This document shows positions 9,299 to 17,127 of a stretch of DNA of 64,000 nt, piece after piece. Every line of letters begins with the position of its first letter. The first letter of the stretch is position 1. Below the pieces are notes generated by a model that was given only the letters and a program-made list of their open reading frames with translations, ran no database searches and had not been told where the DNA came from. The DNA comes from Cyclobacteriaceae bacterium. GTDB lineage: Bacteria > Bacteroidota > Bacteroidia > Cytophagales > Cyclobacteriaceae. The translations under genes were made by a program, and so were the position numbers. The stretch lies in assembly GCA_028284125.1 (NCBI GenBank), contig JANQSI010000018.1:400998-464997 (forward strand), given 5' to 3'.

Positions 9299-9395
9299 GA
9301 GTAAAGGATTTGAGTCAAAGGTAATCAACGTTGAAAAAAGAAGGGAGTGCATTACGCACTCCCATCGAATAAGCTAGGTAGGATCTTATTTTAAT

Positions 9396-11621
9396 TTATT
9401 CGCCTCCTTTGAATTTTTCAAAGCGATCAGGCTCTTCTGTTCTTGGGAAAACATTGTCATCCGTGAACGCATCAGCTGTTAGCTTGTTAGGATCTATGAC
9501 AATTTTTGCCACTTCCTTTTCTTTCATGAACACTTTCTTGACCTCTTTTTCATTGAATCTCCAAATCTCTGCCGGGATTTTTTGAATCTCAACAGATCCA
9601 TCCTTATAGGTCCACTCTACAAAAATTGGAGTGACAAGTCCTCCTTTGTTCTTGAAAGTCAGTTCATAAAAGTTTTTGCCAGCAGCATTTTGCTGAACAT
9701 AAGAGTTGTCCATGCTTTGCCTGAATTCACTTCGCGCTTGAGATTCCTCAAATACGAAGGTCTCTGGTGCGTCACCAAAACTTTTTTCGATTGTATTCTT
9801 TCCGTCAATGGATTGATCAGCACCTTTCACAACACGAGTTTCAAGTCCATTTTCTTCAGTTTGCATTTGAAACCATCGAACATTGTCAAGAGAAACATCT
9901 ACATAATCTGTTCCATAGAACCATCCTTTCCAAAACCAATCTAGATCAACAGCTGAAGCATCTTCCATTGTTCTGAAAAAATCAGCAGGAGTTGGATGCT
10001 TGAATGCCCATCTTTCAGAATAGGTTTTGAACGCTTTATCAAATAGTTCTGGGCCCATAACTGCAGTTCTCAAAATGTTTAAAGCCGTCGCAGGTTTAGC
10101 ATAAGCGTTACTTCCAAACTGCCGGATCTGCTCCGAGTTGGTCATGATTGGCCGAACTAGTCCATTTTCTCCACTCATGTATGGGACAATGTTTGCTGCC
10201 GGTCCTCGCCTTGAAGGATAATTGGGGTCAAGTTCTTGTTCGGTCAAGTATTGAACGAATGTATTGAGTCCCTCATCCATCCAGGTCCACTGACGTTCAT
10301 CCGAATTGATGATCATTGGGAAGAAGTTGTGACCCACCTCGTGAATGATTACACTAATCATTCCACGTTTCGTTCGGTCCGTATACGTTCCGTCAGGATT
10401 AGGACGACCGAAGTTGAAACAGATCATCGGATACTCCATTCCATTGTGCGCTGTGTGGACAGAAATTGCTTTTGGATATGGGTATTCTGTCGTGTATTTG
10501 GAATACGTTTTCAATGTTTGTGCAACTGCAACTGTTGACCATTCTTCCCAAAGCGGATTTCCTTCTTTAGGATAATAAGACATGGCAAGTGGTTCGTTGC
10601 CATCGCTAAGCTTAACAGCCATTGCATCCCAAATGAATTTTCTCGAGGCGCAGAACGCATAATCACGAACGTTTTCTGCTCGGAATTTCCAAGTTGCAGT
10701 CTTTGAAGATTTCTTCTTTTCGTTTGCCTCTGCTTCTTCTTGAGTGACTATGATTACTGGTTTGTCGTATGTCTTTTTGGCTTGTTCGAATCGTTTTAGC
10801 TGTTCACTAGAAAGTACATCCTTTGCATTGAGTAGGGAGCCAGTTGCTCCAACAACAAAATCATTAGGGACAGTAATTTCTACATCGTAATCACCAAATG
10901 TCAATGCGAATTCACCTCGACCGAGAAATTGTTTGTTTTGCCAACCTTCATTGTCACTATACACTGCCATACGAGGGAAAAATTGAGCGAGTGCATAAAG
11001 GTTGTTGTCGTCTTCTTCAAAATACTCGTAACCTGCTCTGCCACCCACGTACATCCTGTTATTGATGTTGTACATCCAATCAATACTAAACGAAACATTC
11101 TCGCCAGATTTAAGTGGTTGCTCTAGATCAAGACGCATCATCGTTTTATTGATGGTGTAGTTCATGTCCTTGCCACCGCTTTTTACCGACTTGATTTTGA
11201 AGCCTCCATCGTAATCTGTTGGACCTGTAATCCCAACAATTGAATTTCTTGTCAGCGTGTCACTAATGGAATTGGAGCGAATCAGAGACGAGTTTGTATC
11301 CTTCGCTCGTACATTTTGATCCAACTGCACCCATAAGTATTCAAGATCGTCCGGGGAATTGTTGTAGTAAGTGATTGTCTCACTTCCAGTAAGGGTCTGA
11401 TTGTTATCGTCGATAGCAATCTTCATTTTGTAATCTGCTTTTTGCTGCCAGTATTCTTTTCCTGGAGCTCCAGAAGCTGTACGATACGTATTAGGAGTTG
11501 GAAGTTGAGTTCCTAGTTGCTCAAACTTTCGCTCCCATTCTTTATCCTTCTGTTTTTGATCTTGGGCGAAAGAGACCAACCCAATCAAAAAAGCGGCTAG
11601 AAATAACAAATTTTTTTTCAT
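9396..11621 (-). CDS. Secreted M1 family metallopeptidase
   Basis: A signal peptide (MKKNLLFLAAFLIGLVSFAQ) is followed by the all-beta N-terminal domain of M1 aminopeptidases and the thermolysin-like catalytic domain. The zinc motif is H427-EVG-H431 with the third ligand Glu450 (HEXXH-X18-E), and the exopeptidase substrate-loop region is seen at HNGMEYPM (392-399), a variant of the classical GxMEN. At 741 residues it is near the usual length for the short bacterial forms that lack the ERAP-like C-domain. It probably degrades peptides in the periplasm or outside. It is followed downstream by the lipoprotein gene and preceded by HupE/UreJ, read the same way. Confidence 0.9.
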   Translation of the reverse strand: MKKNLLFLAAFLIGLVSFAQDQKQKDKEWERKFEQLGTQLPTPNTYRTASGAPGKEYWQQKADYKMKIAIDDNNQTLTGSETITYYNNSPDDLEYLWVQLDQNVRAKDTNSSLIRSNSISDTLTRNSIVGITGPTDYDGGFKIKSVKSGGKDMNYTINKTMMRLDLEQPLKSGENVSFSIDWMYNINNRMYVGGRAGYEYFEEDDNNLYALAQFFPRMAVYSDNEGWQNKQFLGRGEFALTFGDYDVEITVPNDFVVGATGSLLNAKDVLSSEQLKRFEQAKKTYDKPVIIVTQEEAEANEKKKSSKTATWKFRAENVRDYAFCASRKFIWDAMAVKLSDGNEPLAMSYYPKEGNPLWEEWSTVAVAQTLKTYSKYTTEYPYPKAISVHTAHNGMEYPMICFNFGRPNPDGTYTDRTKRGMISVIIHEVGHNFFPMIINSDERQWTWMDEGLNTFVQYLTEQELDPNYPSRRGPAANIVPYMSGENGLVRPIMTNSEQIRQFGSNAYAKPATALNILRTAVMGPELFDKAFKTYSERWAFKHPTPADFFRTMEDASAVDLDWFWKGWFYGTDYVDVSLDNVRWFQMQTEENGLETRVVKGADQSIDGKNTIEKSFGDAPETFVFEESQARSEFRQSMDNSYVQQNAAGKNFYELTFKNKGGLVTPIFVEWTYKDGSVEIQKIPAEIWRFNEKEVKKVFMKEKEVAKIVIDPNKLTADAFTDDNVFPRTEEPDRFEKFKGGE

Positions 11622-11667
11622 CGGTTAAAACTTTAGTTTATTTAATATTTTCTATTCTTCTATTCCT

Positions 11668-12255
11668 TTAGTTAATAAAAGGTGAATCTATCATTAGCAT
11701 TAGCGCTACTCCACCAACGGCAGAAGAGACAATCATTTTCCAATCTCTTCGGCTTACACTTCCAATGGAAACGAAAATGAAACTAGCTATCATGAATATT
11801 CCAACAATTATTATTTGACCGACCTCCAAACCTACATTAAAGGCAAAAAGCTCAAGAAGTATTGATGAGTCCTTACCCAGAAGTGCTCTCAAATAATTGG
11901 AAAACCCAAGCCCATGAATCAGGCCGAAAAATCCGGCATATATGTAGTTTCTGTTAAGCTTCCCACTTGTGATATTTTGTTCTTTCGTAAAAAGATTTGA
12001 AACAGCAGTTATCAAGATGGTTAATGGGATAAGAAATTCTATCAAATCAGGGTTGATCTGAATGTATTCAAGTGTGGCCAGAGCTAGCGTAATTGAATGA
12101 CCAACTGTAAAGGCTGTCACAAGGATTAAAACCTTCTTCCAATCGGAGGACTGATAAAGGGCACAAAGGACAATCACAAATAGAATGTGATCATAGCCGT
12201 TTATATCCAAAATATGGTCCAATCCAAGACCATAGTAAAGACTAAATTCACTCAT
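11668..12255 (-). CDS. HupE/UreJ family membrane protein
   Basis: The 195-residue product has about six transmembrane helices. It begins with the family pattern of a glycine-rich stretch followed by GYDHILFVIVLCAL, contains VTAFTVGHSITLALA and GLIHGLGFSNYLRALLG, all with conserved Asp and His residues that could bind a divalent cation. HupE/UreJ proteins are implicated in nickel or cobalt entry, but the environmental Bacteroidota branch is not tied to hydrogenase or urease, and neither is present in this window. It lies 46 bases upstream of the M1 peptidase and is divergent from the DUF6702 gene, with a 114-base shared promoter region. Confidence 0.8.
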   Translation of the reverse strand: MSEFSLYYGLGLDHILDINGYDHILFVIVLCALYQSSDWKKVLILVTAFTVGHSITLALATLEYIQINPDLIEFLIPLTILITAVSNLFTKEQNITSGKLNRNYIYAGFFGLIHGLGFSNYLRALLGKDSSILLELFAFNVGLEVGQIIIVGIFMIASFIFVSIGSVSRRDWKMIVSSAVGGVALMLMIDSPFIN

Positions 12256-12369
12256 GGGGTAGCGAATATAGGATAAGGATAATGAGGATCAATTCATTTT
12301 TCTGGTTTTAGAAAAATCATTTGATGAACGGTATTGATTACAGGTATGACATTTGCTTAGTTTTGGCTT

Positions 12370-12855
12370 ATGATTTCAACAATTCTCATAGTTATACAGT
12401 CTTTACTGCATCCATTTCATGTCAGTGTTGCGGAGGTAAAGTATAAGGAGGAGAAAAAGGCACTTCAGATAAGCATCCGAATTTTTTTAGATGACCTGGA
12501 AGTCGCTCTTCAGAAGTACTCTGGAAACAATAACCTGGACATTACTAAAAAGAAAAACTGGAATTCTGTAAATGAGAATTTAGAAAAGTACACCCTCGAA
12601 AACTTAAGAATCTACGATGCGAAAGGCCAGATGGATGCGAACTACATTGGTGCTGAAATAGAAGGCGATGTAATGTGGGCTTATGTAGAAGTTGAGAAAG
12701 TAAAAAAGTTAAAAACAATTACCATCTGGAACAGCATACTAATCGAAACTTATGATGATCAAGAAAACATCATTCACTTCCGGGCTTTTGATAAAGTAAA
12801 AAGTGCTCGACTTTTTCAAGGTTCAGAGCAAGAAGTTTTCGTTTGGGAAGAATAG
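12370..12855 (+). CDS. DUF6702 family exported protein
   Basis: A short hydrophobic N-terminus (MISTILIVIQSLLHP) precedes the hallmark HPFHVSVAEVKYKEE and the segment IRIFLDDLEVALQKYSG, which identify DUF6702. The remaining sequence is a beta-sandwich-like set of strands ending in the acidic VFVWEE. Members are usually encoded beside HupE/UreJ and an M1 peptidase in this phylum, the same arrangement seen here but divergently transcribed. The conserved His residues near the N-terminus could contribute to metal handling; no function has been demonstrated that I know of. Family call good, role speculative. Confidence 0.75.
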   Translation: MISTILIVIQSLLHPFHVSVAEVKYKEEKKALQISIRIFLDDLEVALQKYSGNNNLDITKKKNWNSVNENLEKYTLENLRIYDAKGQMDANYIGAEIEGDVMWAYVEVEKVKKLKTITIWNSILIETYDDQENIIHFRAFDKVKSARLFQGSEQEVFVWEE

Positions 12856-12881
12856 AAACTGTCAATTGACAGATTAATGAT

Positions 12882-14084
12882 TCAAAAAAGTGATCCTTGG
12901 ATTGCTCTAAGCCGATTTGCATCACCAAAAACTGTTTTCCCACCGTACTTCCAAGAATCTCTTCTCTCCTTTTCAATTACATCACTCAATTTTCCATTCG
13001 GGACAAAGTTTGATTCTAATCGCTCAGCAGCTTTTGAAAGAGACTTTAAGGCTTTCAGTTTATCTGAACTACCAATCTTAGCCCGAGCTACTGCAGTTTT
13101 CAATACTCGAATACTTTCGTCATAAACTTTGGTGGGGACAGGAAAGGGATGTCCATCTTTTCCACCATGCGCGAAAGAGAATCTAGCTGGGTCAGCGAAA
13201 CGAGAAGAGGTTCCATAGATCACCTCACTTACTAAAGTCAGGGACTGAAGCGTTCGCGGACCTAGTCCTTGAACGAGCAATAAATCCTCAAATTCGTTGG
13301 TTGGCAATTCATGTGAGAGTGCGAGTACAGCACCTAAGCGTTTGAGATCAACATCTTTTTGTTGCACGTCGTGATGAGCTGGTAGACGGATTTTTCGAAT
13401 CTCACTGATCATTTTATCAGGATCTTCTTTTCCGATATTCACAATTTTATTTCTGGTGTCTTCTGCGAACCTGTGTGTCAAGTTGAGAATGTAGCCTTGG
13501 TTTTTCCCATAGACAAAAGAATGCGGTTCATTCACAAAGCTTTTCAATTCATTGGATGACCAGTGGTACCTACGCGCATAACCAGAGTCAGTATTCATTC
13601 CTTGCTGAACAACCGACCAATCACCTTCGTCTGAAACAACAAAGGAGTGAAGATAGATTTGAAAACCATCCTGGATAGCAGTGTTATCGACTTTTGCAGT
13701 TAGACGGCTGGATCTCACCAATGAATGTCCATCGAGACCAGTCGCATCAGCGACTTTCAACAATTCATCTGGTGTTTGACGACTGTGTTTTCCTCGGCCA
13801 CCACAAACATAAATTCCGAATTCTCTAGCTCTTGGATTGATTGCTTTTTTTAAGGCACCCATCACGGAAGTTGTGATTCCAGAAGAATGCCAATCCATCC
13901 CCATGACGCAACCTAAAGATTGAAACCAAGCGGGATCGCTCAACCTTCGGATGAATTCCTTTTTCCCATACTCAATAAGAATCGCCTCTGTGATCGCTCC
14001 GCCTAGCAAAGCCATTCGATCGGCCAACCATTTTGGTACATGGCCGCCATGTAAAGGGAGATCTGCATATCCTGCTTTTTTCAT
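12882..14084 (-). CDS. DUF763 family protein
   Basis: The ATG at 14084 gives 400 residues beginning MKKAGYADLPLHGGHVPKWL, the normal start of DUF763; an ATG at 14216 would add 44 A+T-rich codons and overlap the divergent NTase gene, so it is rejected. The family core runs through LGCVMGMDWHSSGITTSVMGALK (about 57-79), CGGRGKHSRQTP, the GDWSVVQQGMN segment and RRYHW. Near 267-283 a helix-hairpin-helix-like motif (LLVQGLGPRTLQSL) suggests DNA or RNA contact. DUF763 is known mainly from archaea and thermophiles with a patchy bacterial distribution. No enzymatic activity is established. Convergent with DUF6702 with 26 bases between. Confidence 0.85.
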   Translation of the reverse strand: MKKAGYADLPLHGGHVPKWLADRMALLGGAITEAILIEYGKKEFIRRLSDPAWFQSLGCVMGMDWHSSGITTSVMGALKKAINPRAREFGIYVCGGRGKHSRQTPDELLKVADATGLDGHSLVRSSRLTAKVDNTAIQDGFQIYLHSFVVSDEGDWSVVQQGMNTDSGYARRYHWSSNELKSFVNEPHSFVYGKNQGYILNLTHRFAEDTRNKIVNIGKEDPDKMISEIRKIRLPAHHDVQQKDVDLKRLGAVLALSHELPTNEFEDLLLVQGLGPRTLQSLTLVSEVIYGTSSRFADPARFSFAHGGKDGHPFPVPTKVYDESIRVLKTAVARAKIGSSDKLKALKSLSKAAERLESNFVPNGKLSDVIEKERRDSWKYGGKTVFGDANRLRAIQGSLF

Positions 14085-14207
14085 CAGGAATAAAATTACT
14101 AAAAATATTAGTATTATCCAAATTATTTTAGTAATCTTAAGTTGTCTATCTGGGGTAAATTCGTTTTGGGCAATATTTATTCTAAATTCTGGTGTTATTG
14201 AACCACC

Positions 14208-15143
14208 ATGAATCATTTAGAACGTGAAAAATATTCCAAAAATCAAATCAAGGATTTGAAGGAGAGGATTGTAGCGACGCCTGAATTAAAGATAGATGAT
14301 AATCTATGTGTTTACATGACCGGATCTTATGCAAGATTAGAAGCGTGTAATCATTCTGATTTAGATCTGTTTTTTATTAGTGATGGAGGATTTTCGAAAA
14401 TTGAAAAAACCCTTGTTGATGCTGCATTGATTAGGTTGAGTCGAGAAATGAAAATTTGTGATTTTTCCGGAGATGGCAAATACCTTGAAATTCACAAATT
14501 GGAAAAGATGACTAAGGAATTAGGGAGCCAGTCTGACGATTATGAGAATTTCTTCACTGCACGTCTCTTACTTCTTTTGGAAAGTTTGCCATTGATTAAT
14601 GAGAACTTATATGAAAGGGTTATAAACGAGATAATTGAATGCTATTTCAAAGATTATGAAAATCATATCGACAATTTTAAACCGACTTTCCTGATCAATG
14701 ATATTATTCGCTACTGGAAAACGATAACCTTAAATTATGAAAACAAGAGAATCGAAAATCCTGATGATGGAAAAATGAGAGTAAGCAATTTTAAATTGAG
14801 ATTTAGCAGGAAGCTCATGTGTTTTTCATTTATTATGAAATTGCTTTCCAAAGAAGAGCCCGTTAATAAGGAAGACGTTTTAGAGATCGTAAAACAAACA
14901 CCTATTGAAAGAATGAAATCTTTAAAAGTTTTTGAAATTGATGATTTAATAGAAGATGTACTTACTTGTTATGATTGGTTTTTATCCAAGACATCAGTTG
15001 AAAAAAGTGAAACAATGACTTGGTTAGAAGACCAGAAGAACAGAAATGAGACTCTAGAAAAGTCCGAAAAGTTTGGAGAACTTTTATTTAAGGTCTTACT
15101 TAAAGTAGATCGGAACGACTATTTAAAATATCTGGTTATTTGA
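14208..15143 (+). CDS. Nucleotidyltransferase-fold protein
   Basis: The first 60 residues carry a pol-beta type active site: G39-S40 (MTGSYARLE) followed by D51 and D53 (SDLDLFF), the two metal-binding aspartates. The C-terminal part is helical with a distinctive RYWKTITLNYENK and SNFKLRFSRKLMCFSFIM block (about 167-203) that I associate with an uncharacterised group of bacterial NTases; it is not a classical CBASS, tRNA or GlnD enzyme. It could transfer a nucleotide to a protein, RNA or small molecule. The gene is unusually A+T-rich (25-28% G+C in two 60-base lines counted by hand, against 38-48% in neighbours), which suggests transfer. It is followed 13 bases later by a 2H phosphoesterase in the same operon. 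Confidence 0.75.
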   Translation: MNHLEREKYSKNQIKDLKERIVATPELKIDDNLCVYMTGSYARLEACNHSDLDLFFISDGGFSKIEKTLVDAALIRLSREMKICDFSGDGKYLEIHKLEKMTKELGSQSDDYENFFTARLLLLLESLPLINENLYERVINEIIECYFKDYENHIDNFKPTFLINDIIRYWKTITLNYENKRIENPDDGKMRVSNFKLRFSRKLMCFSFIMKLLSKEEPVNKEDVLEIVKQTPIERMKSLKVFEIDDLIEDVLTCYDWFLSKTSVEKSETMTWLEDQKNRNETLEKSEKFGELLFKVLLKVDRNDYLKYLVI

Positions 15144-15156
15144 TTAAATTGAAGAT

Positions 15157-15834
15157 GTGGGAAGAAAGCTGTTTTATGTAATCTATATCAAGGATAACAC
15201 TCTTAAAACTATCATTGATGGTATAAGACTTTTTGCTGATCCAACTCAAAAGCACAAAGCTCACCTCACAGTAAGGGGGCCTTACACTAAGTTTCAAAGA
15301 CAATTTGTTGAAGATTGGAATAAGGATCTAGCGAATGGAAAAATGGAAATTAGTGGGATAGGTACTTTTTTTTCAGAGTATCAAAACACAGTTTACCTTA
15401 ACTGCATAGGTACTACTACACTAAGAAGTGTTTGGAATAAGAAAGACTATCCGGATTTTAATCCACATATTACTCTATATAATGGTGAGAGTAAGGATTA
15501 TGCAAATGAGTTAGTAAATATCCTTGAGGCTTTTGATTTTCGCTTTCAAATTGATGCGGACGAATTACAAATACTAAAGTCCCCCGTAATGAAGGGCGAA
15601 TATAGTATTTATGGAGAGCCATTTGTAGCTTCTTGTTTAGACACAGATTTATTGGATGAAATGCTTGATGGTGATATGCCTCCCTTAAAAAATGAGGAAT
15701 CATATTCTATTAACAAGATGAGTAAGGATTTAAGGTTTGATTTTATAAAGCGACTTGGAGCTCTACTAGATGAAAACACAAGTTCAAATGTCAAACGTAT
15801 TCCAAAGCCTCAATCTCCCGTTGTAGCTGAGTAA
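15157..15834 (+). CDS. 2H phosphoesterase-like protein
   Basis: Translation starts at a GTG (15157), since an in-frame stop lies four codons upstream. The protein has the two HxT motifs of the 2H superfamily: H36-L-T38 (HKAHLTVRGPY) and H104-I-T106 (FNPHITLYNG), spaced as in 2'-5' RNA ligases and cyclic phosphodiesterases. Residues 160-225 are an additional tail with acidic and basic patches. The family hydrolyses or forms 2',3' or 2'-5' phosphodiester bonds. Close coupling to the NTase suggests that one enzyme makes or attaches a nucleotide product that the other removes; this is inference. Its last 51 bases overlap the end of the opposing ThpR-like gene. Confidence 0.7.
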   Translation: MGRKLFYVIYIKDNTLKTIIDGIRLFADPTQKHKAHLTVRGPYTKFQRQFVEDWNKDLANGKMEISGIGTFFSEYQNTVYLNCIGTTTLRSVWNKKDYPDFNPHITLYNGESKDYANELVNILEAFDFRFQIDADELQILKSPVMKGEYSIYGEPFVASCLDTDLLDEMLDGDMPPLKNEESYSINKMSKDLRFDFIKRLGALLDENTSSNVKRIPKPQSPVVAE

Positions 15835-16323
15835 ACTTCCCTGATTAACGCTAAATGATGCTGAGTAAGCCTTATCAACGAAGTAATCCCTCATTTCCAA
15901 GAACCTTTGTTTGTTAAAATCCCTATGTGCAACTGTAATATGCGGATGAAAGGCTTGATCTCTATAGTTGGCATTATCTAGTTTTAGTTTTTTTCTACAC
16001 CGGTCAACAACCAACTTTTGCAACTTATTGAGCGCTTGATTCTCAACCACATTTACAAAAACGACTCGAGGCTCGAAAAAATCAAACCCATTAAGCTCAA
16101 TCTCGAAAGGCTTGAATTCTTCATTTATCTCATCAATGGTTCGGAACAACTTATCAACCTTTTTTTCCTTCCATCGAAAAGGCATATGAAGTGTGATGTG
16201 TGGTGGTGCATTCAACGCATGTTTACTTCCAAACCGATCTGCAACGAAGTGTTTTAGTTTTGTGATTTCCTTTTGAATTCCTTCTGGTGGAACAATGGCG
16301 ATGAAGTAGAGCTGCTCACTCAT
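15784..16323 (-). CDS. 2'-5' RNA ligase family protein (ThpR-like)
   Basis: A compact 179-residue 2H phosphoesterase with both catalytic motifs: H42-I-T44 (APPHITLHMPF) and H128-I-T130 (FHPHITVAHRD), a better match to the YjcG/ThpR group than its neighbour. Known relatives ligate or hydrolyse 2'-5' or 2',3'-cyclic RNA termini, with the true substrate in bacteria often unknown. It overlaps by 8 bases the start of the alpha/beta hydrolase gene downstream on the same strand (stop and start regions interleave at 16316-16323), so it is likely co-transcribed with it. Its 3' end overlaps the other 2H gene tail to tail. Confidence 0.82.
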   Translation of the reverse strand: MSEQLYFIAIVPPEGIQKEITKLKHFVADRFGSKHALNAPPHITLHMPFRWKEKKVDKLFRTIDEINEEFKPFEIELNGFDFFEPRVVFVNVVENQALNKLQKLVVDRCRKKLKLDNANYRDQAFHPHITVAHRDFNKQRFLEMRDYFVDKAYSASFSVNQGSLLSYNGRLRLWNTFDI

Positions 16324-17119
16324 TCAAGAGTACATTTCGGATCTCCTTCTGATAAGTATCAAAGTTCGCTAAGTTGTTATGTCCTCCTCCATCCACGACA
16401 ATCAATTTTGCAAGACCAGGATCTAATGTTTCGTATAGATCTTTGCCGGATTGTAATGGAACCACATTGTCTTCAGTTCCATGAAAAATGAAGATTGGAC
16501 ACATGGCTTCCTTCAATGATTCGTGATTTTTAAAATTGAATCTAAGCAGGTAACTCGGCGGATAAATCGGTGCGACTCGATTGGCAATGTCACCCAAACT
16601 CAAAAAAGGCGTTTCCAAAATCAATCTCGAAGGATTGTTTTTCCCAGCCAGGTAAGATGCAAACGAGGAACCAAGCGATCTACCAAACAGGATCACTTTG
16701 TCTTCCGTGGTTTTGCTTAATGCAAGTTCATAGAGCTTATCAGCATCAGACAGCATTTTTTTGTAGGTGCGTTTTCCAGTGCTTTTACCATAGCCACGAT
16801 AATCCATAATCAAGACATCAAAACCTAAATCCACAAATGGCTCTATTACCTCTCCCCACCTTCTAAGGCTCCCTGCATTTCCATGAAAGTACAAAATGAG
16901 TCCTTTTGAGCTGTCACTTTTGAAATGGAGTGCGTTGATGATCGCTCCATCTGTCATTTCTATAAAATGCTCTTCATAGTCTGTTGAAAAGTCGTAGGTA
17001 AAATCCTTATCTAGTTTCTCAGGTAAGAAAATGAGCTCCTCTTGAAAAAAATAAATGGCTAAACCAACCAAGAAGTAAAGGGCAAACAGGACGATAAAAA
17101 TGATCTTAAGCAAATTCAA
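16316..17119 (-). CDS. Membrane-anchored alpha/beta hydrolase (ABHD13/17-like)
   Basis: An N-terminal helix (LLKIIFIVLFALYFLVGLAIYF) anchors a serine hydrolase domain. The catalytic triad can be read as Ser148 in the nucleophile elbow (FGRSLGS), Asp217 (HGTEDNVVP) and His247 (GGGHNNL); the oxyanion HGNAG (79-83) and the DYRGYGKS strand are typical of the ABHD13/17 group of acyl-protein or lipid hydrolases. Substrate unknown. It is a paralogue of the next gene (17128-18000), 8 bases upstream, and the pair is likely one operon with the 2H phosphoesterase at the end. Confidence 0.85.
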   Translation of the reverse strand: MNLLKIIFIVLFALYFLVGLAIYFFQEELIFLPEKLDKDFTYDFSTDYEEHFIEMTDGAIINALHFKSDSSKGLILYFHGNAGSLRRWGEVIEPFVDLGFDVLIMDYRGYGKSTGKRTYKKMLSDADKLYELALSKTTEDKVILFGRSLGSSFASYLAGKNNPSRLILETPFLSLGDIANRVAPIYPPSYLLRFNFKNHESLKEAMCPIFIFHGTEDNVVPLQSGKDLYETLDPGLAKLIVVDGGGHNNLANFDTYQKEIRNVLLNE

Positions 17120-17127
17120 AGTGGGCT

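Noticed and set aside
14085-14216. N-terminal extension of the DUF763 frame with a hydrophobic stretch
   Set aside because: It would overlap the NTase start, is A+T-rich like intergenic DNA and precedes the conserved DUF763 start; ATG 14084 is the normal family start.
14208-15834. CBASS or 2'-5' oligoadenylate-type defence system
   Set aside because: The NTase lacks the recognisable CD-NTase or OAS core beyond the GS...DxD site, and no effector gene lies beside the pair; kept only as an NTase plus 2H pair of unknown role.
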